Positions 23,068 to 33,660 are shown, numbered from the stretch's first letter. The stretch: DNA of 44,700 bases from an uncultured Paracoccaceae bacterium (GCA_945952025.1 CAMFGW010000025.1:1-44700); one strand, 5' to 3'. Notes: generated by a model from the sequence alone, not told the origin. Program-made: numbers and translations.

Positions 23068-24959
23068 AGACGCTCGACCTTATCACCATCGGCCGCGCGT
23101 CGGTCGACCTTTACGGCACGCAGGTCGGCGGGCGGCTCGAGGATATGGGGTCGTTCCAGAAGTATATCGGCGGCTCGCCCACGAACATCGCCGCCGGCAC
23201 GGCGCGGCTCGGCCTGAAATCCGCGCTCATCACCCGTGTGGGCGACGAGCACATGGGCCGCTTCATCCGCGAGGAACTGGCGCGCGAGGGGGTGGACGTG
23301 CGGGGCGTCAGGACCGACCCAGAGCGGCTGACCGCGCTCGTCCTCCTCGGCATCCGCGACGAGGACCGCTTCCCGCTGATCTTCTACCGCGAGAACTGCG
23401 CCGACATGGCGCTCTGCGAAGATGACATCGACGAGGGCTTCGTCGCCTCGGCCCGCGCGCTGGTGGCGACCGGCACGCACCTGAGCCACCCCAGGACCGA
23501 GGCCGCCGTCCTGAAGGCGCTGCGCCTTGCGCGTGCCCATGGGGGGTGGACCGCGCTCGACATCGACTACCGCCCGAACCTCTGGGGGCTGGCCGGGCAC
23601 GGGGCGGGCGAGAGCCGCTTCATCGAAAGTGCTGCAGTGACGGCACGGTTGCAGCAGCACTTGAACTTGTTCGATCTTATCGTTGGAACAGAAGAAGAAT
23701 TTCACATCGCGGGTGGCACGACCGACACGCTTTCCGCCCTGCGTGCCGTCCGGGCGCAGACGCCTGCGACGCTCGTCTGCAAGCGCGGGGCGCTCGGGGC
23801 CGTCGCTTTTGACGGCCCGATCCCCGACCGGATCGAGGATGGCCAGACCGGCCCCGGTTTCCCGATCGAGGTCTTCAACGTCCTTGGCGCGGGTGACGGC
23901 TTCTTTTCGGGCCTTCTGAAGGGCTGGCTCGACGGTGCCGACTGGCCGACCGCGCTGACCTATGCCAATGCCTGCGGTGCCTTCGCGGTCAGCCGCCATG
24001 GCTGCACGCCCGCCTACCCGAGCCTTCAGGAACTGACCTTCTTCCTCAGGCGCGGCCTGCGCGAAAGGGCGCTGCGCAAGGATGGGGAACTGGAACAGAT
24101 CCACTGGTCGACCAACCGCACCGGCGACTGGCCGACCTTGCGCGCCTTCGCCTTCGACCACCGGATGCAGCTCGAGGACCTGCTGGGGGCGACTGTCGAA
24201 AAGATCAGCCGTTTCAAGGAATTGTGCCTCAAGGCTGCGGTGCGCGTGGCCGACGGCCGGCCCGGCTTCGGCATCCTCTGCGACAGCCGGCTCGGGCGCG
24301 GCGCGCTTTATCAGGCGGCGGACAGCGGGCTCTGGATCGGGCGGCCGGTCGAATGGCCAGGCTCGCGGCCCCTGACGCTGGAACCCGAGATCGGCGCGGA
24401 CTATGGCGGGCTGATGGAATGGCCGCTTGGCCATGTGGTGAAGGTCCTGTGCTTCTGCCACCCCGACGATTCGGCCGACATGCGGGCAGAACAAGAGGCC
24501 GTGGTGACGCCGCTTTTCGCAGCGTCGCGTCGCAACAGATTGGAATTCCTTCTGGAAATCATTCCGTCGAAGGTCGGTCCCGTCGATGACGGCACGGTCG
24601 CCGCCCTGATCCGGCGCTTCTACGAGATCGGCATCCGGCCCGACTGGTGGAAGCTGGAACCGATGCGCTCGGCCACCGCCTGGGACCAGACCGTGCGGGC
24701 GATCACCGACAATGATGCGAACACTCGGGGTATCCTGGTTCTTGGCCTCGGCAAGGACGAGGCCGAGTTGGAGGCGTCTTTCGCCGAGGCCGCGCGCCAG
24801 CCGCTGGTGAAGGGCTTTGCCGTCGGCCGCACCATCTTCGCCGGACCGGCGGCGGACTGGATGGCGGGGCGGATCGACGATGACACGGCGGTCGCGCGCA
24901 TGGCCGCCAACTTCGCGCGCATGTGCGGGATCTGGGACGCGGCGAGGGGAGAGATCTGA
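23064..24959 (+). CDS. iolC: Bifunctional 5-dehydro-2-deoxygluconokinase / DUF2090 aldolase
   Basis: A 631-residue fusion. The N-terminal PfkB sugar kinase (about 1-330) shows GGSPTNIAAGTARLGLKSALITRVG and the catalytic GAGDGFFSGLL. It phosphorylates 2-deoxy-5-keto-gluconate. The C-terminal DUF2090 domain (from about 350, LRAFAFDHRMQLEDL) is an aldolase-like barrel thought to cleave the phosphate to dihydroxyacetone phosphate and malonate semialdehyde, replacing a separate IolJ. It overlaps iolG by 4 bp and iolD by 1 bp. A short stretch near 23630-23700 is locally lower in G+C, but it translates into normal family sequence (DLIVGTEEEFHIAGG), so no transfer is inferred. Confidence 0.92.
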   Translation: MKTLDLITIGRASVDLYGTQVGGRLEDMGSFQKYIGGSPTNIAAGTARLGLKSALITRVGDEHMGRFIREELAREGVDVRGVRTDPERLTALVLLGIRDEDRFPLIFYRENCADMALCEDDIDEGFVASARALVATGTHLSHPRTEAAVLKALRLARAHGGWTALDIDYRPNLWGLAGHGAGESRFIESAAVTARLQQHLNLFDLIVGTEEEFHIAGGTTDTLSALRAVRAQTPATLVCKRGALGAVAFDGPIPDRIEDGQTGPGFPIEVFNVLGAGDGFFSGLLKGWLDGADWPTALTYANACGAFAVSRHGCTPAYPSLQELTFFLRRGLRERALRKDGELEQIHWSTNRTGDWPTLRAFAFDHRMQLEDLLGATVEKISRFKELCLKAAVRVADGRPGFGILCDSRLGRGALYQAADSGLWIGRPVEWPGSRPLTLEPEIGADYGGLMEWPLGHVVKVLCFCHPDDSADMRAEQEAVVTPLFAASRRNRLEFLLEIIPSKVGPVDDGTVAALIRRFYEIGIRPDWWKLEPMRSATAWDQTVRAITDNDANTRGILVLGLGKDEAELEASFAEAARQPLVKGFAVGRTIFAGPAADWMAGRIDDDTAVARMAANFARMCGIWDAARGEI

Positions 24960-26779
24960 TGGGCAAGGTCCGGCTGACGGCGGCGCAGGCGCTGGTGAAC
25001 TGGCTTGCGGTGCAGGAAGGGCCCGACGGCGGCCGCTTCATCGAGGGCATGTGGGCGATCTTCGGCCATGGCAATGTCGCGGGGATGGGCGAGGCGCTCT
25101 ACGCCGCGCGCGACCGGCTGCCGACCTGGCGGGGGCACAACGAACAGACCATGGCCCATGCCGCCATCGCCTTCGCCAAGGCGAAGAAGCGGCGGCAGGC
25201 GATGGCGGTCACGACCTCGATCGGGCCGGGGGCGCTGAACCTGGTGACGGCGGCGGCGCTCGCGCATGTGAACCGGTTGCCGGTCCTCATGATCCCGGGC
25301 GATGTGTTCGCGAACCGGGGGCCGGACCCGGTCCTGCAGCAGATCGAGGACTTCGGCGACGGCACGGTCAGCGCGAACGACTGCTTCCGCCCGGTGAGCC
25401 GCTATTTCGACCGGATCACGCGGCCCGAACAGCTTCTGACCGCCCTGCCGCGCGCCATGCGCGTCCTGACCGACCCGGCGGACTGCGGCCCGGTGACGCT
25501 CGCCTTCTGCCAGGATGTGCAGGCCGAGGCGCTCGACTGGCCGGAGACGTTCTTTGAGCCGCGCCAATGGCTTGCCAGGCGACCCTCACCTGACGAGGCC
25601 GAACTTCGTGCGGCGCTCGACGCCCTGTCGAAGGCCAAGTCGCCGGTGATCGTCGCCGGTGGCGGGGTGATCTATTCGGGGGCCGAGGCGGCGCTTGCGG
25701 CCTTTGCCGCACGGACCGGCATTCCGGTCGTCGAGACGCAGGGCGGCAAGTCGGCGCTGCCCTTCGATCATCCGCAGAACTTCGGGCCGGTGGGCGTCAC
25801 GGGGGGGGCTGCGGCCAATGCGGTCTGCGCGGCGGCCGATCTGGTCATCGGGCTTGGCACCCGGTTTCAGGATTTCACCACGGGGTCGTGGGCGCTTTTC
25901 CGCAACCCCGACCGGCGCATCCTGTCGGTCAACGTGCAGCCCTATGATGCGGCCAAGCACGGGGCGATGGGGCTGGTTTCCGACGCGAATGTCGCGCTGG
26001 AAGCCTTTGACAAGGCTATCGGATTGCGGAACTGGCCGGCCCACGGTGCGCTCCGCTCGGATTGGGCGCGCGAGACGGGGGCGGTCAAGGCCGCGCCAGA
26101 GGGCAACGGGCTTCCGACAGACGCGCAGGTCATCGGCGCCGTGCAGCGGACGGCCTTGCCCGCGACTATCGTCATGGGTGCGGCCGGGACCATGCCGGGA
26201 GAATTGCACAAGATCTGGGATGCCGCGCAGGGCGGCTATCACATGGAATACGGCTTTTCCTGCATGGGCTACGAGATTGCCGGCGCCATGGGCATCAAGA
26301 TGGCGCGCCCGGCGGCGGACGTGGTCTGCATGGTCGGCGACGGCAGCTACATGATGGCCAACAGCGAGCTGGCGACGGCGGTGATGATGGGGATCGGCTT
26401 CACCGTCGTCGTGACCGACAACCGTGGCTATGGCTGCATCAACCGGCTGCAACAGGCGACCGGAAGTGCGCCCTTCAACAACCTTCTGGATGACAGCCGC
26501 CATGTCACCCCCTCCGCGATCGACTTCGCGGCCCATGCGGCGAGCATGGGAGCGAAAGCCATAAAAGTCTGCGGAATTGCAGAGTTGGAAGCGGAACTTA
26601 AGGATGCCAAGGGTGCCCGCGCGCCGGTCGTCCTGGTGATCGACAGCGACCCCGCGCCCTCGACGGCGGCGGGCGGGTTCTGGTGGGACGTGGCGGTGCC
26701 AGAGGTGTCGGACCGCGCCGAGGTCCGCGCCGCCCGCGAGACATATGAAACCGCGCTTCGCCAGCAGCGAGCGGATTGA
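24959..26779 (+). CDS. iolD: 3D-trihydroxycyclohexane-1,2-dione acylhydrolase
   Basis: Thiamine-diphosphate-dependent ring-opening enzyme of inositol catabolism, 606 residues. The N-terminal Pyr domain contains [12 protein letters not shown] and [20 protein letters not shown]. The middle domain begins near 215. The C-terminal PP domain holds the cofactor motif [19 protein letters not shown] with the following DNRGYGC. The ATG at 24959 overlaps the iolC stop (TGATG). An ATG at 24923 would add 12 residues lying in iolC and is less likely. Its product feeds IolB then IolC. Confidence 0.94.
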   Translation: MGKVRLTAAQALVNWLAVQEGPDGGRFIEGMWAIFGHGNVAGMGEALYAARDRLPTWRGHNEQTMAHAAIAFAKAKKRRQAMAVTTSIGPGALNLVTAAALAHVNRLPVLMIPGDVFANRGPDPVLQQIEDFGDGTVSANDCFRPVSRYFDRITRPEQLLTALPRAMRVLTDPADCGPVTLAFCQDVQAEALDWPETFFEPRQWLARRPSPDEAELRAALDALSKAKSPVIVAGGGVIYSGAEAALAAFAARTGIPVVETQGGKSALPFDHPQNFGPVGVTGGAAANAVCAAADLVIGLGTRFQDFTTGSWALFRNPDRRILSVNVQPYDAAKHGAMGLVSDANVALEAFDKAIGLRNWPAHGALRSDWARETGAVKAAPEGNGLPTDAQVIGAVQRTALPATIVMGAAGTMPGELHKIWDAAQGGYHMEYGFSCMGYEIAGAMGIKMARPAADVVCMVGDGSYMMANSELATAVMMGIGFTVVVTDNRGYGCINRLQQATGSAPFNNLLDDSRHVTPSAIDFAAHAASMGAKAIKVCGIAELEAELKDAKGARAPVVLVIDSDPAPSTAAGGFWWDVAVPEVSDRAEVRAARETYETALRQQRAD

Positions 26780-26787
26780 GAGGCGTC

Positions 26788-27681
26788 ATGATCCTGTTCG
26801 GAACCAACCCCATCGCCTGGTCGAACGACGACGACCGGAGGATCGGTGCCCACCTGACGCTCGAGGACTGTCTGTCGGATTGCGAGAAGGTCGGCTTTGA
26901 CGGCATTGAAAAGGGCCATAAGTTCCCGACAGAGCCACAGGCTCTCCGTGCCGTGCTCGACCCCCACGGGTTGCGTTTCGTGTCGGGCTGGCATTCGACC
27001 AACCTTCTGGCAAACGACGTGGAAACCGAAAAGGCCGCGATGCAGCCGGCGCTCGACCTGCTGAGGGCGATGGGCAGCGACGTCATCATCGTCTGCGAAA
27101 CCTCGAACGCCATCCATGGCGACGACGGCAAGGCGGTCAACGACCGGCCGCGTCTGACCGAGGCGCAGTGGAAGCCCTTCGCGGAAGGGATCGAGGCGCT
27201 GGCGGCCTTTGCGGCCGCGCAGGGCGTCCGGCTCGCCTACCATCACCACATGGGCACTGTCATCGAAAGCGAGGCAGAGATCGACCGCCTCATGGCGCTG
27301 ACGGGCCCGGCGACGCACCTGTTGCTCGACACCGGCCACGCGACCTTCGGCGGTGGCGATCCGCTGGCGCTGGCCCATCGCCACATGGGCCGCGTCGCCC
27401 ATATCCACGCCAAGAACATCCGGCCCGAGGTCATGGCGCGCGTCCGAGCCGAGGGGCTGTCCTTTCTGGAAGGCGTGCGGCAGGGTGTCTTCACCGTGCC
27501 GGGCGATCCGGCGGGCATGGTCGACTTCACGCCCGTCTTGCGCGTGGCGGCGCAGCATGGCTACAGGGGCTGGCTGGTGATCGAGGCGGAACAGGACCCG
27601 ATGAGGGCCAATCCGCTGAAATATCAGATGATGGGCCTTGCGTGCCTGAAGCATTTCGCCTGGCAAGCCGGGCTGGTCTGA
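26788..27681 (+). CDS. iolE: Inosose dehydratase (myo-inosose-2 dehydratase)
   Basis: Dehydrates 2-keto-myo-inositol to the trihydroxycyclohexane-dione used by IolD. It has 297 residues in a xylose-isomerase-like barrel. [13 protein letters not shown] at the N-terminus is typical of Iol[26 protein letters not shown] and [11 protein letters not shown] carry the metal ligands, and VIEAEQDP closes the barrel. The ATG at 26788 has GAGAGG just upstream and lies 8 bp after iolD. A TTG at 26776 is in frame but unnecessary. Confidence 0.93.
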   Translation: MILFGTNPIAWSNDDDRRIGAHLTLEDCLSDCEKVGFDGIEKGHKFPTEPQALRAVLDPHGLRFVSGWHSTNLLANDVETEKAAMQPALDLLRAMGSDVIIVCETSNAIHGDDGKAVNDRPRLTEAQWKPFAEGIEALAAFAAAQGVRLAYHHHMGTVIESEAEIDRLMALTGPATHLLLDTGHATFGGGDPLALAHRHMGRVAHIHAKNIRPEVMARVRAEGLSFLEGVRQGVFTVPGDPAGMVDFTPVLRVAAQHGYRGWLVIEAEQDPMRANPLKYQMMGLACLKHFAWQAGLV

Positions 27682-27692
27682 AAGGAACTTCG

Positions 27693-28511
27693 ATGACGCT
27701 GCTGTGGAAACCGAAGGGCACGCGGGGCAAGGTCCATGAGCTGACGCCCGAAAATGCGGGCTGGGGCTACGTGGGTTTCACGCTCTACCGGCTCGAACCC
27801 GGCGACACGGCGGCAGAGGCGACGGGTCCGGTCGAGGGCGGCCGCGAGGCGATCCTCGTCATCGTCGAGGGCAAGGTGGCCCTCTCGGCCGGCGGCAAGG
27901 ACTTCGGTGTCATGGGCGAGCGGATGAGCCCCTTTGAGAAGACCCCGCCGCATTGCATCTACGTCCCGACCGGCAGCCATTGGGAAGCGCTGGCCAAGAC
28001 CCGCGCGACGCTCGCCGTCTGCACGGCGCCGGGGCACGGCGGCCACCCGATGACCCGGCTCGGGCCGGAAGGCATCACGCTCGACCCGCGCGGCAAGGGG
28101 ACGAACGCGCGGTCGGTGAACTTCATCGCCATGGAAAACCGGGACGTGGCCGACAGCCTGCTGGTGACCGAGGTCTTCACGCCCGAGGGGCACTGGTCGT
28201 CCTATCCGCCGCACCGGCATGACGAGGATGACTTTCCGCGCATGACCTACCTGGAAGAGACCTACTACCACCGCCTGAACCCCGCCCAGGGCTTCGGCAT
28301 CCAGCGGGTCTATACCGAGGACGGCGCGCTCGACGAGACGATGAGTGTCGCGGACCACGATCTGGTCCTGGTGCCGAAGGGCCATCACCCCTGCGCGGCA
28401 CCCCATGGCTACGAGATGTATTACCTCAACGTCATGGCCGGTCCGCGCCGGGCCTGGCGGTTCCAGAACGACCCGGCGCACGACTGGATCGCCAAGCGCG
28501 ACGCCGGCTGA
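27693..28511 (+). CDS. iolB: 5-deoxy-glucuronate isomerase
   Basis: Bicupin isomerase converting 5-deoxy-glucuronate to 2-deoxy-5-keto-gluconate, 272 residues. WGYVGFTLYRLEPGD opens the first cupin. PPHRHDEDD with the downstream EETYYHRLNP holds the second-cupin metal site. GHHPCAAPHGYEMYYLNVMAGP is the IolB end block. AAAGGAAC precedes the ATG, 11 bp after iolE. It is the last gene of the inositol operon. iolA (malonate-semialdehyde dehydrogenase) is not present, so the pathway must finish with a gene elsewhere. Confidence 0.94.
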   Translation: MTLLWKPKGTRGKVHELTPENAGWGYVGFTLYRLEPGDTAAEATGPVEGGREAILVIVEGKVALSAGGKDFGVMGERMSPFEKTPPHCIYVPTGSHWEALAKTRATLAVCTAPGHGGHPMTRLGPEGITLDPRGKGTNARSVNFIAMENRDVADSLLVTEVFTPEGHWSSYPPHRHDEDDFPRMTYLEETYYHRLNPAQGFGIQRVYTEDGALDETMSVADHDLVLVPKGHHPCAAPHGYEMYYLNVMAGPRRAWRFQNDPAHDWIAKRDAG

Positions 28512-28597
28512 GGGCACACGCGACGCTTGCCAGCCCGGCCCCCGCTCGCCTAGCCTGACGCCGGAACGCGCGGGGGGACGCGCGGGGGAGGGGACGC

Positions 28598-29371
28598 ATG
28601 AACACGATCGAGCGCGAGGCGGCAGCCCTGCCAGAGCCGAACATCATCGGCATGGACGCGATCCCGAGGGCGCTGAAAGGCGGCCTCCGCGACTTCCTGC
28701 GGGCGCCCGGTTACGGGCTTTTCTTCAGCCTCTTCTACGTCCTGGGCGGCCTCGTCATCTGGCAGGTCTATGTCGCCTCGGGCCAGGAATGGTGGGTGAT
28801 GCCCTTTGTCGTGGGCTTCCCCCTGCTGGCCCCCTTCGCCGCCATCGGCCTTTACGAGGTCAGCCGCCGGATCGAGGCCGGCGAGCCCCTGGTCTTTGGC
28901 GAGATCGTGGGCACGGTCTTTGCGCAGCGCCACCGGCAGGTGCCGTCGATGGCCATGGTGGTGCTTTTGCTCTTCATGTTCTGGGTCTTTGTCGCCCACA
29001 CGATCTTCGCGCTCTTCATGGGTCTTTCGGCCATGACCAACGTGTCGCAATCGCTCGGGTTCCTGATGACCGGGAACGGCCCGATGATGCTGGCGATCGG
29101 GACCCTGATCGGTGCGGGTTTTGCGGGCGTCCTATTCTCCTGCACCGTCGTCGGGTTGCCGCTGCTCTTGGAGCGCGAGGTCGACTTCATCTCGGCGATC
29201 ATCGTGAGTTTCCGGGCGGTTTTTGCCAACCTGCCGGTGATGATCGTCTGGGGGATCGTCATCGCGGCGCTGCTGGCGGTCGGCATGGTGCCGATGTTCG
29301 TCGGCCTGTTCGTCGTCCTGCCGATCCTCGGCCATGCAAGCTGGCACATGTACCGCGAGCTGATGGGTTAG
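28598..29371 (+). CDS. DUF2189 integral membrane protein
   Basis: A 257-residue membrane protein of unknown function. An amphipathic N-terminus (AIPRALKGGLRDFLRAPGYGLFFS) is followed by about six hydrophobic spans, and a short HASWHMYRELMG tail ends it. This layout is that of the DUF2189 family. It has its own upstream gap, with TTGCCA (28528-28533) and TAGCCT 18 bp later as a weak promoter, and a GGGGGAGGGG ribosome site. Its stop overlaps that of the convergent methyltransferase (TTAG at 29368-29371). No link to the inositol genes can be shown. Confidence 0.82.
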   Translation: MNTIEREAAALPEPNIIGMDAIPRALKGGLRDFLRAPGYGLFFSLFYVLGGLVIWQVYVASGQEWWVMPFVVGFPLLAPFAAIGLYEVSRRIEAGEPLVFGEIVGTVFAQRHRQVPSMAMVVLLLFMFWVFVAHTIFALFMGLSAMTNVSQSLGFLMTGNGPMMLAIGTLIGAGFAGVLFSCTVVGLPLLLEREVDFISAIIVSFRAVFANLPVMIVWGIVIAALLAVGMVPMFVGLFVVLPILGHASWHMYRELMG

Positions 29372-30069
29372 GCGAGCCTCAGCACCGGGTCGGCGGCGAA
29401 GATGCCGCCCTCGGGCAGGAAATCGGCGTCGGGGATCAGTGCGCCCTCTGCTGCCAAACGCTCGACCGTTGCGCGGGTCTGGGGCCAGCCGGGATCGTCG
29501 AAGATGACGCGCGCGCCGGGGGCAAGGAGCGGCCGCAGGGCGCGGAAGTCCGCCTCGTAGAGCGACCGCGCGCCGTCGATGCGCAGAAGGTCGATGGGTT
29601 CGGCCGATGGGTCAGCGGCGTAGGCGGGCAGCACGTCTGCGCTCGAGCCCCTCATCAGCCGCATCCGCCCGGGAAAGCGCTGCCTCAGCCAGTCCATCGC
29701 CACGGGGCCGTAGATGTCGGCCCTGGGATTTCCCGCGCCGACCGTGCCGCAGAGGTCCACCCCCGCCACGCGCAGATCGGGGTTGGCCCACATCATCAAC
29801 AGGATGCCATGGCCCCCGTTCACACCCACCTCGAAGTGCGAGCGCGCCCGCCGGGCCAGCGCCACCAGCCGCGCGCGTTTCTGCGCATTGCGGGTCATGA
29901 AGCGCGCGGTCAGCGGGCTTTCGCCCTGCATGTGGCGATAGAAGGGGTTGCCGGTGATCTGCGGGGTGACGCCTGCCGCCGTCAGGCTGTCGATCAGCGC
30001 GCCGTTGAGGCCCGCCAGGTCGGCCAAGAAGGCCGGATCGGCCAGCAGGTCCGCGTCGACGGGGGTCAC
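29368..30069 (-). CDS. Class I SAM-dependent methyltransferase
   Basis: Cytoplasmic protein of 233 residues. HFEVGVNGGHGILLMMWANPDLRVAGVDL (about residues 78-106) is a methyltransferase motif I region, with GVNGGHG as the SAM loop and GVDL as the acidic strand. IDLLRIDGARSLYEADFRAL and APGARVIFDDPGW look like the Methyltransf_24 group, often acting on sugars or small molecules. It overlaps the upstream acetamidase gene by 4 bp (ATGA), so the two are co-translated. Acceptor unknown. Confidence 0.75.
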   Translation of the reverse strand: MTPVDADLLADPAFLADLAGLNGALIDSLTAAGVTPQITGNPFYRHMQGESPLTARFMTRNAQKRARLVALARRARSHFEVGVNGGHGILLMMWANPDLRVAGVDLCGTVGAGNPRADIYGPVAMDWLRQRFPGRMRLMRGSSADVLPAYAADPSAEPIDLLRIDGARSLYEADFRALRPLLAPGARVIFDDPGWPQTRATVERLAAEGALIPDADFLPEGGIFAADPVLRLA

Positions 30070-31025
30070 CCGAAGACCATGCGCGGGAAGTAGAAGCTGA
30101 CCACCCAGTGCGGCATGTCGACGATTTCAGAGATCTTCAGGTCGCCCGCCACGGAACAGAGCATGTAGGCCTCGACCGGGCTGATCTTCTCGCGCGTGGC
30201 GATCAGGTCGACCATGGCGGCGACGGCGTCGCGTGCGGCGGCCATCAGGTCGGGTCCGATGCCGGTCGTCGCGTCGTAGCCCGCCGCGTCGGCATGGCGC
30301 GTGACGGGGCCGGGGGTCTGGAAGCGGGGTCCGCGCAGGTTCGCGCCCTTCACCAGGTCGAGCGTCAGGGTCACGTCCATCGGGCTTTCGATCGCGGTGC
30401 CGCAGACCTCGCCATCGCCTTGCGCCGCATGGGTGTCGCCGACGCTGAAAAGGGCGCCCGCCACCTCGACCGGCAGCCAGAGCGTGGTGCCGGCGGCCAG
30501 GTCGCGGATGTCGAGGTTGCCGCCCACCCGGCGCGGGGGGACGACCGAATGAAGGCCCGGTTCGGCCGGGGCCACGCCGATGGTGCCGGCGAAGGGCTTG
30601 AGCGGAATCCGCGCGTTCGTGCCCCAGAGCGCGGGGGCGAGCGTTGCCGGATCATAGGACCAGAGCGTCAGGGCCGGGTCGGTGAACTGGTCGGCCAGAA
30701 GCCCGAAGCCCGGGATGTTCGCCGTCCAGCCAAAGCCTTTGCCCGCGTCGGCGCGGGGCTCAAACCCTTCGATGGTGATCTTCAGCGCGTCGCCCGGCTC
30801 GGCCCCTTCGACCCAGATCGGGCCGGAGACGGGGTTCACCTTGCCGAAGTCGAGCGCGGTCACGTCGGCGACCGACGAGCGCGGCCCGAGCTGGCCTGCG
30901 GAACTGTCGAGGCAGTGAAAGAGGATCGTCGCGCCCGGCTCGGCGCGCTGGGCAGGCGGCAGGGCATTGTCCCAGCCGAAATGGTGCTGCGCAGCGTGGA
31001 TCGTGTAGTTGCAGGCCTTGCACAT
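30066..31025 (-). CDS. Acetamidase/formamidase family protein
   Basis: Amidase of the FmdA/AmdA family, 319 residues, releasing ammonia from short-chain amides. GDALKITIEGFEPRADAGKGFGW, VPPRRVGGNLDIRDLAAGTTLWLPV (about 175-199), GDTHAAQGDGEVCGTAIE and the C-terminal SVAGDLKISEIVD are family blocks. The ATG at 31025 has GGAGAG 8 bases upstream; an in-frame ATG at 31172 would overlap copA and is rejected. It is followed by a coupled methyltransferase. Natural substrate not determinable. Confidence 0.88.
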   Translation of the reverse strand: MCKACNYTIHAAQHHFGWDNALPPAQRAEPGATILFHCLDSSAGQLGPRSSVADVTALDFGKVNPVSGPIWVEGAEPGDALKITIEGFEPRADAGKGFGWTANIPGFGLLADQFTDPALTLWSYDPATLAPALWGTNARIPLKPFAGTIGVAPAEPGLHSVVPPRRVGGNLDIRDLAAGTTLWLPVEVAGALFSVGDTHAAQGDGEVCGTAIESPMDVTLTLDLVKGANLRGPRFQTPGPVTRHADAAGYDATTGIGPDLMAAARDAVAAMVDLIATREKISPVEAYMLCSVAGDLKISEIVDMPHWVVSFYFPRMVFG

Positions 31026-31164
31026 GGCGTCTCTCCGTTTGGCGCTCGCCATCCTAGCGCGCGGGGAAAAGGGGTCCAGAGGGTTTTGGCCTGCAAGCCG
31101 GTAGGTTCGAAAAGTGAAAGAGTTTTCAGTTATTTCGGCGTCAAATGCCGTGAAGTAGTTCGTT

Positions 31165-33660
31165 CTATGCATTGACCGGCGGCTTGAACCGCCGGAGCCT
31201 GAGCGCGTTCGTCACCACGAAAACGCTCGACAGCGCCATGGCGCCCGCCGCCAGCATGGGCGAGAGCGTGATGCCGAAGCCGGGGGCGAGCACGCCGGCG
31301 GCGACCGGGATCAGCGCTGCATTGTAGGCGAAGGCCCAGAAGAGATTCTGGTGGATGTTGCGCATCGTGGCGCGCGAAAGGGCGATGGCGCCCGGCACGC
31401 CGGTCAGGCGGCCAGAGGTCAGGACCAGATCCGCCGCCTCGATCGACACGTCTGTGCCGGTGCCAAGGGCAATGCCCACGTCGGCGGCGGCGAGCGCGGG
31501 GGCGTCGTTGATCCCGTCGCCGACGAAGGCCAGCGTGCCCCCCGCCTCGCGCAGCCCGTCGAAGGCCGCGACCTTGCCGTCGGGCAGGACTTCGGCGGCG
31601 ATCCGGGTGATGCGCAGGTCGGTGCCGATGGCGCGGGCGGCGGCGGCGTTGTCGCCCGTCACCATGGCGACGCCGACGCCCAGACCCCCAAGTGCTGCGA
31701 GCGCTGCGGGCGTGTCGGCCTTCACGCGGTCTGCGACCGCGATCAGCCCGGCGAGGCGGTCGCCCGCAGACACCAGGACCGGCGTCCTGCCAAGGTTAGC
31801 GAGCCGCCCGGCCTCGGCCATGAGCGGGGCCGGATCGACGCCCCGCTCGCGCAGGAAGCGGGCCGATCCGACGGCGACTTCGGTTTCCCCCACCCCTGCC
31901 ACCGCGCCGCGACCGGGCACGATGCGGAAGCTGGTGGCCCCGGGGGGCGCCAGTTCGCGGTCGGCGGCGGCGGTCAGGATCGCGCGGGCGAGCGGGTGTT
32001 CGGACTGCGCCTCGACCCCGGCGGCCAGGGTCAGGAGCCCGGCCTCGTCAAAGCCTTGCGCAGGGATCAGGTCGGTCAGGGCCGGGCGCCCCTCGGTCAA
32101 GGTGCCGGTCTTGTCGAAGGCGACCGTCGTGACGCCCGCCAGCCGTTGCAGCGCATCGCCCTTGCGGAAAAGCAGGCCAAGCTCGGCCCCGCGCCCGGTC
32201 CCGACCATGATCGCGGTCGGGACGGCCAGGCCCATGGCGCAGGGGCAGGCGATGATGAGGACGGCGACGGCATGGACCATCGCCGCCCCAAAGGCGGGCG
32301 CGGGGGCGAAGATCATCCAGGCCGCGAAGGTCACGATGGCGGCCGCGATCACTGCCGGCACGAAGCGCAGCGTGATGCGGTCGACGAGCGCCTGCACCGG
32401 CAGCTTGGCGCCCTGCGCGGCCTCGACCAGCCGGACGATGCGGGCCAGCATGGTGGCCTCGCCCACCGCCGTCGCGCGGAAGGTGAAGGCGCCGGTGGTG
32501 TTGACGGTGCCGCCGGTCACGCGCGCGCCGGCGGATTTGGCGACGGGCATCGGCTCGCCGGTCAGCATGGATTCGTCGACCCAGCTTTCGCCTGCGGTCA
32601 CGGTGCCGTCGACGGGTAGCCGCTCGCCCGGGCGCACTTCGACCTCCATCCCCGGCAGGACCTCTGCCAGGGGCAGTTCGACCACGTTACCGTTGCGGCG
32701 GACGCGGGCGGTGGCGGGGGTCAGCGCCAATAGGGCGCGGATCGCCTCGGACGCGCGGCCGCGGGCGCGGTGTTCGAGAAGCCGGCCGAAAAGGACCAGC
32801 GCCACGATGACCGTTGCCGCCTCGAAATAGACCGCCGCCGACCCTGCAGGCAGCAGGACGGGGGCGAAGGTCGCGACCATGGAATAGGCCCAGGCGGACC
32901 CCGCGCCCAGGGCCACGAGGCTGTTCATGTCGGGCGCGCCCTGCCAGAGCGCGGGCAGGCCCTTGGCGAAGAAGCGCCGCCCCGGCCCGACCAGCGCCAG
33001 CGTGGCGAGGATGGCCTGCAGCGTCCAGTTCACCTGCTGGGGCAGGGCGGCCATGATGGCGTGGTGGAAGGGTGGGATGAGGTGGCCGCCCATCTCGACG
33101 ATGAAGATCGGAAGTGCGAGCGCCACGGCCAGGATCGTGTCGCGGCGAAGCGCGCGGCCGTCGGCCTCTGCCCGGATGGCGCGGTCCGGGTCGGCGCCCG
33201 CGATCGCGGCATGGGCGTCATAACCCACTCGGGCCAGCGCCGCGATAAGGTCAGCCGGATCGGCGGTGCCCGTGACCTGCGCCCGTTCCGTCGCCAGGTT
33301 GACCGACGCGCCGGTGACGCCGTCGACGGCCAGAAGCGCGCGTTCCGCCCGCCCGACGCAGGAGGCGCAGGTCATGCCCCCGATCGTCAGGTCGGTGGTC
33401 CCTTCCGGCACCTCGTAGCCGGTGCGGGTGATCGCGGCGATCAGGTCGGCGCGCGGGACGGGGGCCGAGAGGGTCACCTCGGCCCGTTCGGCGGCCAGGT
33501 TGACCGAGGCTTGCGCAACCCCCGGCACGGCCGAAAGCGCGCGTTCGACCCGCCCGACGCAGGAGGCGCAGGTCATGCCCAGGACCGGAAGCGCTATGGG
33601 CGCGAGGCTAGTTTCGGCCGGCCGTTGGCTGGTTTCGGGGGATTTTTCGGCGATATCCAT
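31165..33660 (-). CDS. copA: Copper-exporting P1B-type ATPase
   Basis: Membrane copper(I) pump of 831 residues. Two N-terminal heavy-metal-binding domains each carry GMTCASC (first CXXC at 31-34, second near 100). About eight membrane spans follow, with the transport motif CPC in [15 protein letters not shown], phosphorylation site [12 protein letters not shown]-site SEHPLARAI, and hinge [20 protein letters not shown]. It is full length. GGAG precedes the ATG at 33660. It diverges from copZ across a 280-bp gap with two dyads. No CueR-type regulator is in the window. Confidence 0.96.
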   Translation of the reverse strand: MDIAEKSPETSQRPAETSLAPIALPVLGMTCASCVGRVERALSAVPGVAQASVNLAAERAEVTLSAPVPRADLIAAITRTGYEVPEGTTDLTIGGMTCASCVGRAERALLAVDGVTGASVNLATERAQVTGTADPADLIAALARVGYDAHAAIAGADPDRAIRAEADGRALRRDTILAVALALPIFIVEMGGHLIPPFHHAIMAALPQQVNWTLQAILATLALVGPGRRFFAKGLPALWQGAPDMNSLVALGAGSAWAYSMVATFAPVLLPAGSAAVYFEAATVIVALVLFGRLLEHRARGRASEAIRALLALTPATARVRRNGNVVELPLAEVLPGMEVEVRPGERLPVDGTVTAGESWVDESMLTGEPMPVAKSAGARVTGGTVNTTGAFTFRATAVGEATMLARIVRLVEAAQGAKLPVQALVDRITLRFVPAVIAAAIVTFAAWMIFAPAPAFGAAMVHAVAVLIIACPCAMGLAVPTAIMVGTGRGAELGLLFRKGDALQRLAGVTTVAFDKTGTLTEGRPALTDLIPAQGFDEAGLLTLAAGVEAQSEHPLARAILTAAADRELAPPGATSFRIVPGRGAVAGVGETEVAVGSARFLRERGVDPAPLMAEAGRLANLGRTPVLVSAGDRLAGLIAVADRVKADTPAALAALGGLGVGVAMVTGDNAAAARAIGTDLRITRIAAEVLPDGKVAAFDGLREAGGTLAFVGDGINDAPALAAADVGIALGTGTDVSIEAADLVLTSGRLTGVPGAIALSRATMRNIHQNLFWAFAYNAALIPVAAGVLAPGFGITLSPMLAAGAMALSSVFVVTNALRLRRFKPPVNA

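Noticed and set aside
23630-23700. Local drop in G+C within iolC suggesting an insertion
   Set aside because: The translation (DLIVGTEEEFHIAGG) is normal conserved kinase sequence and the frame is continuous.
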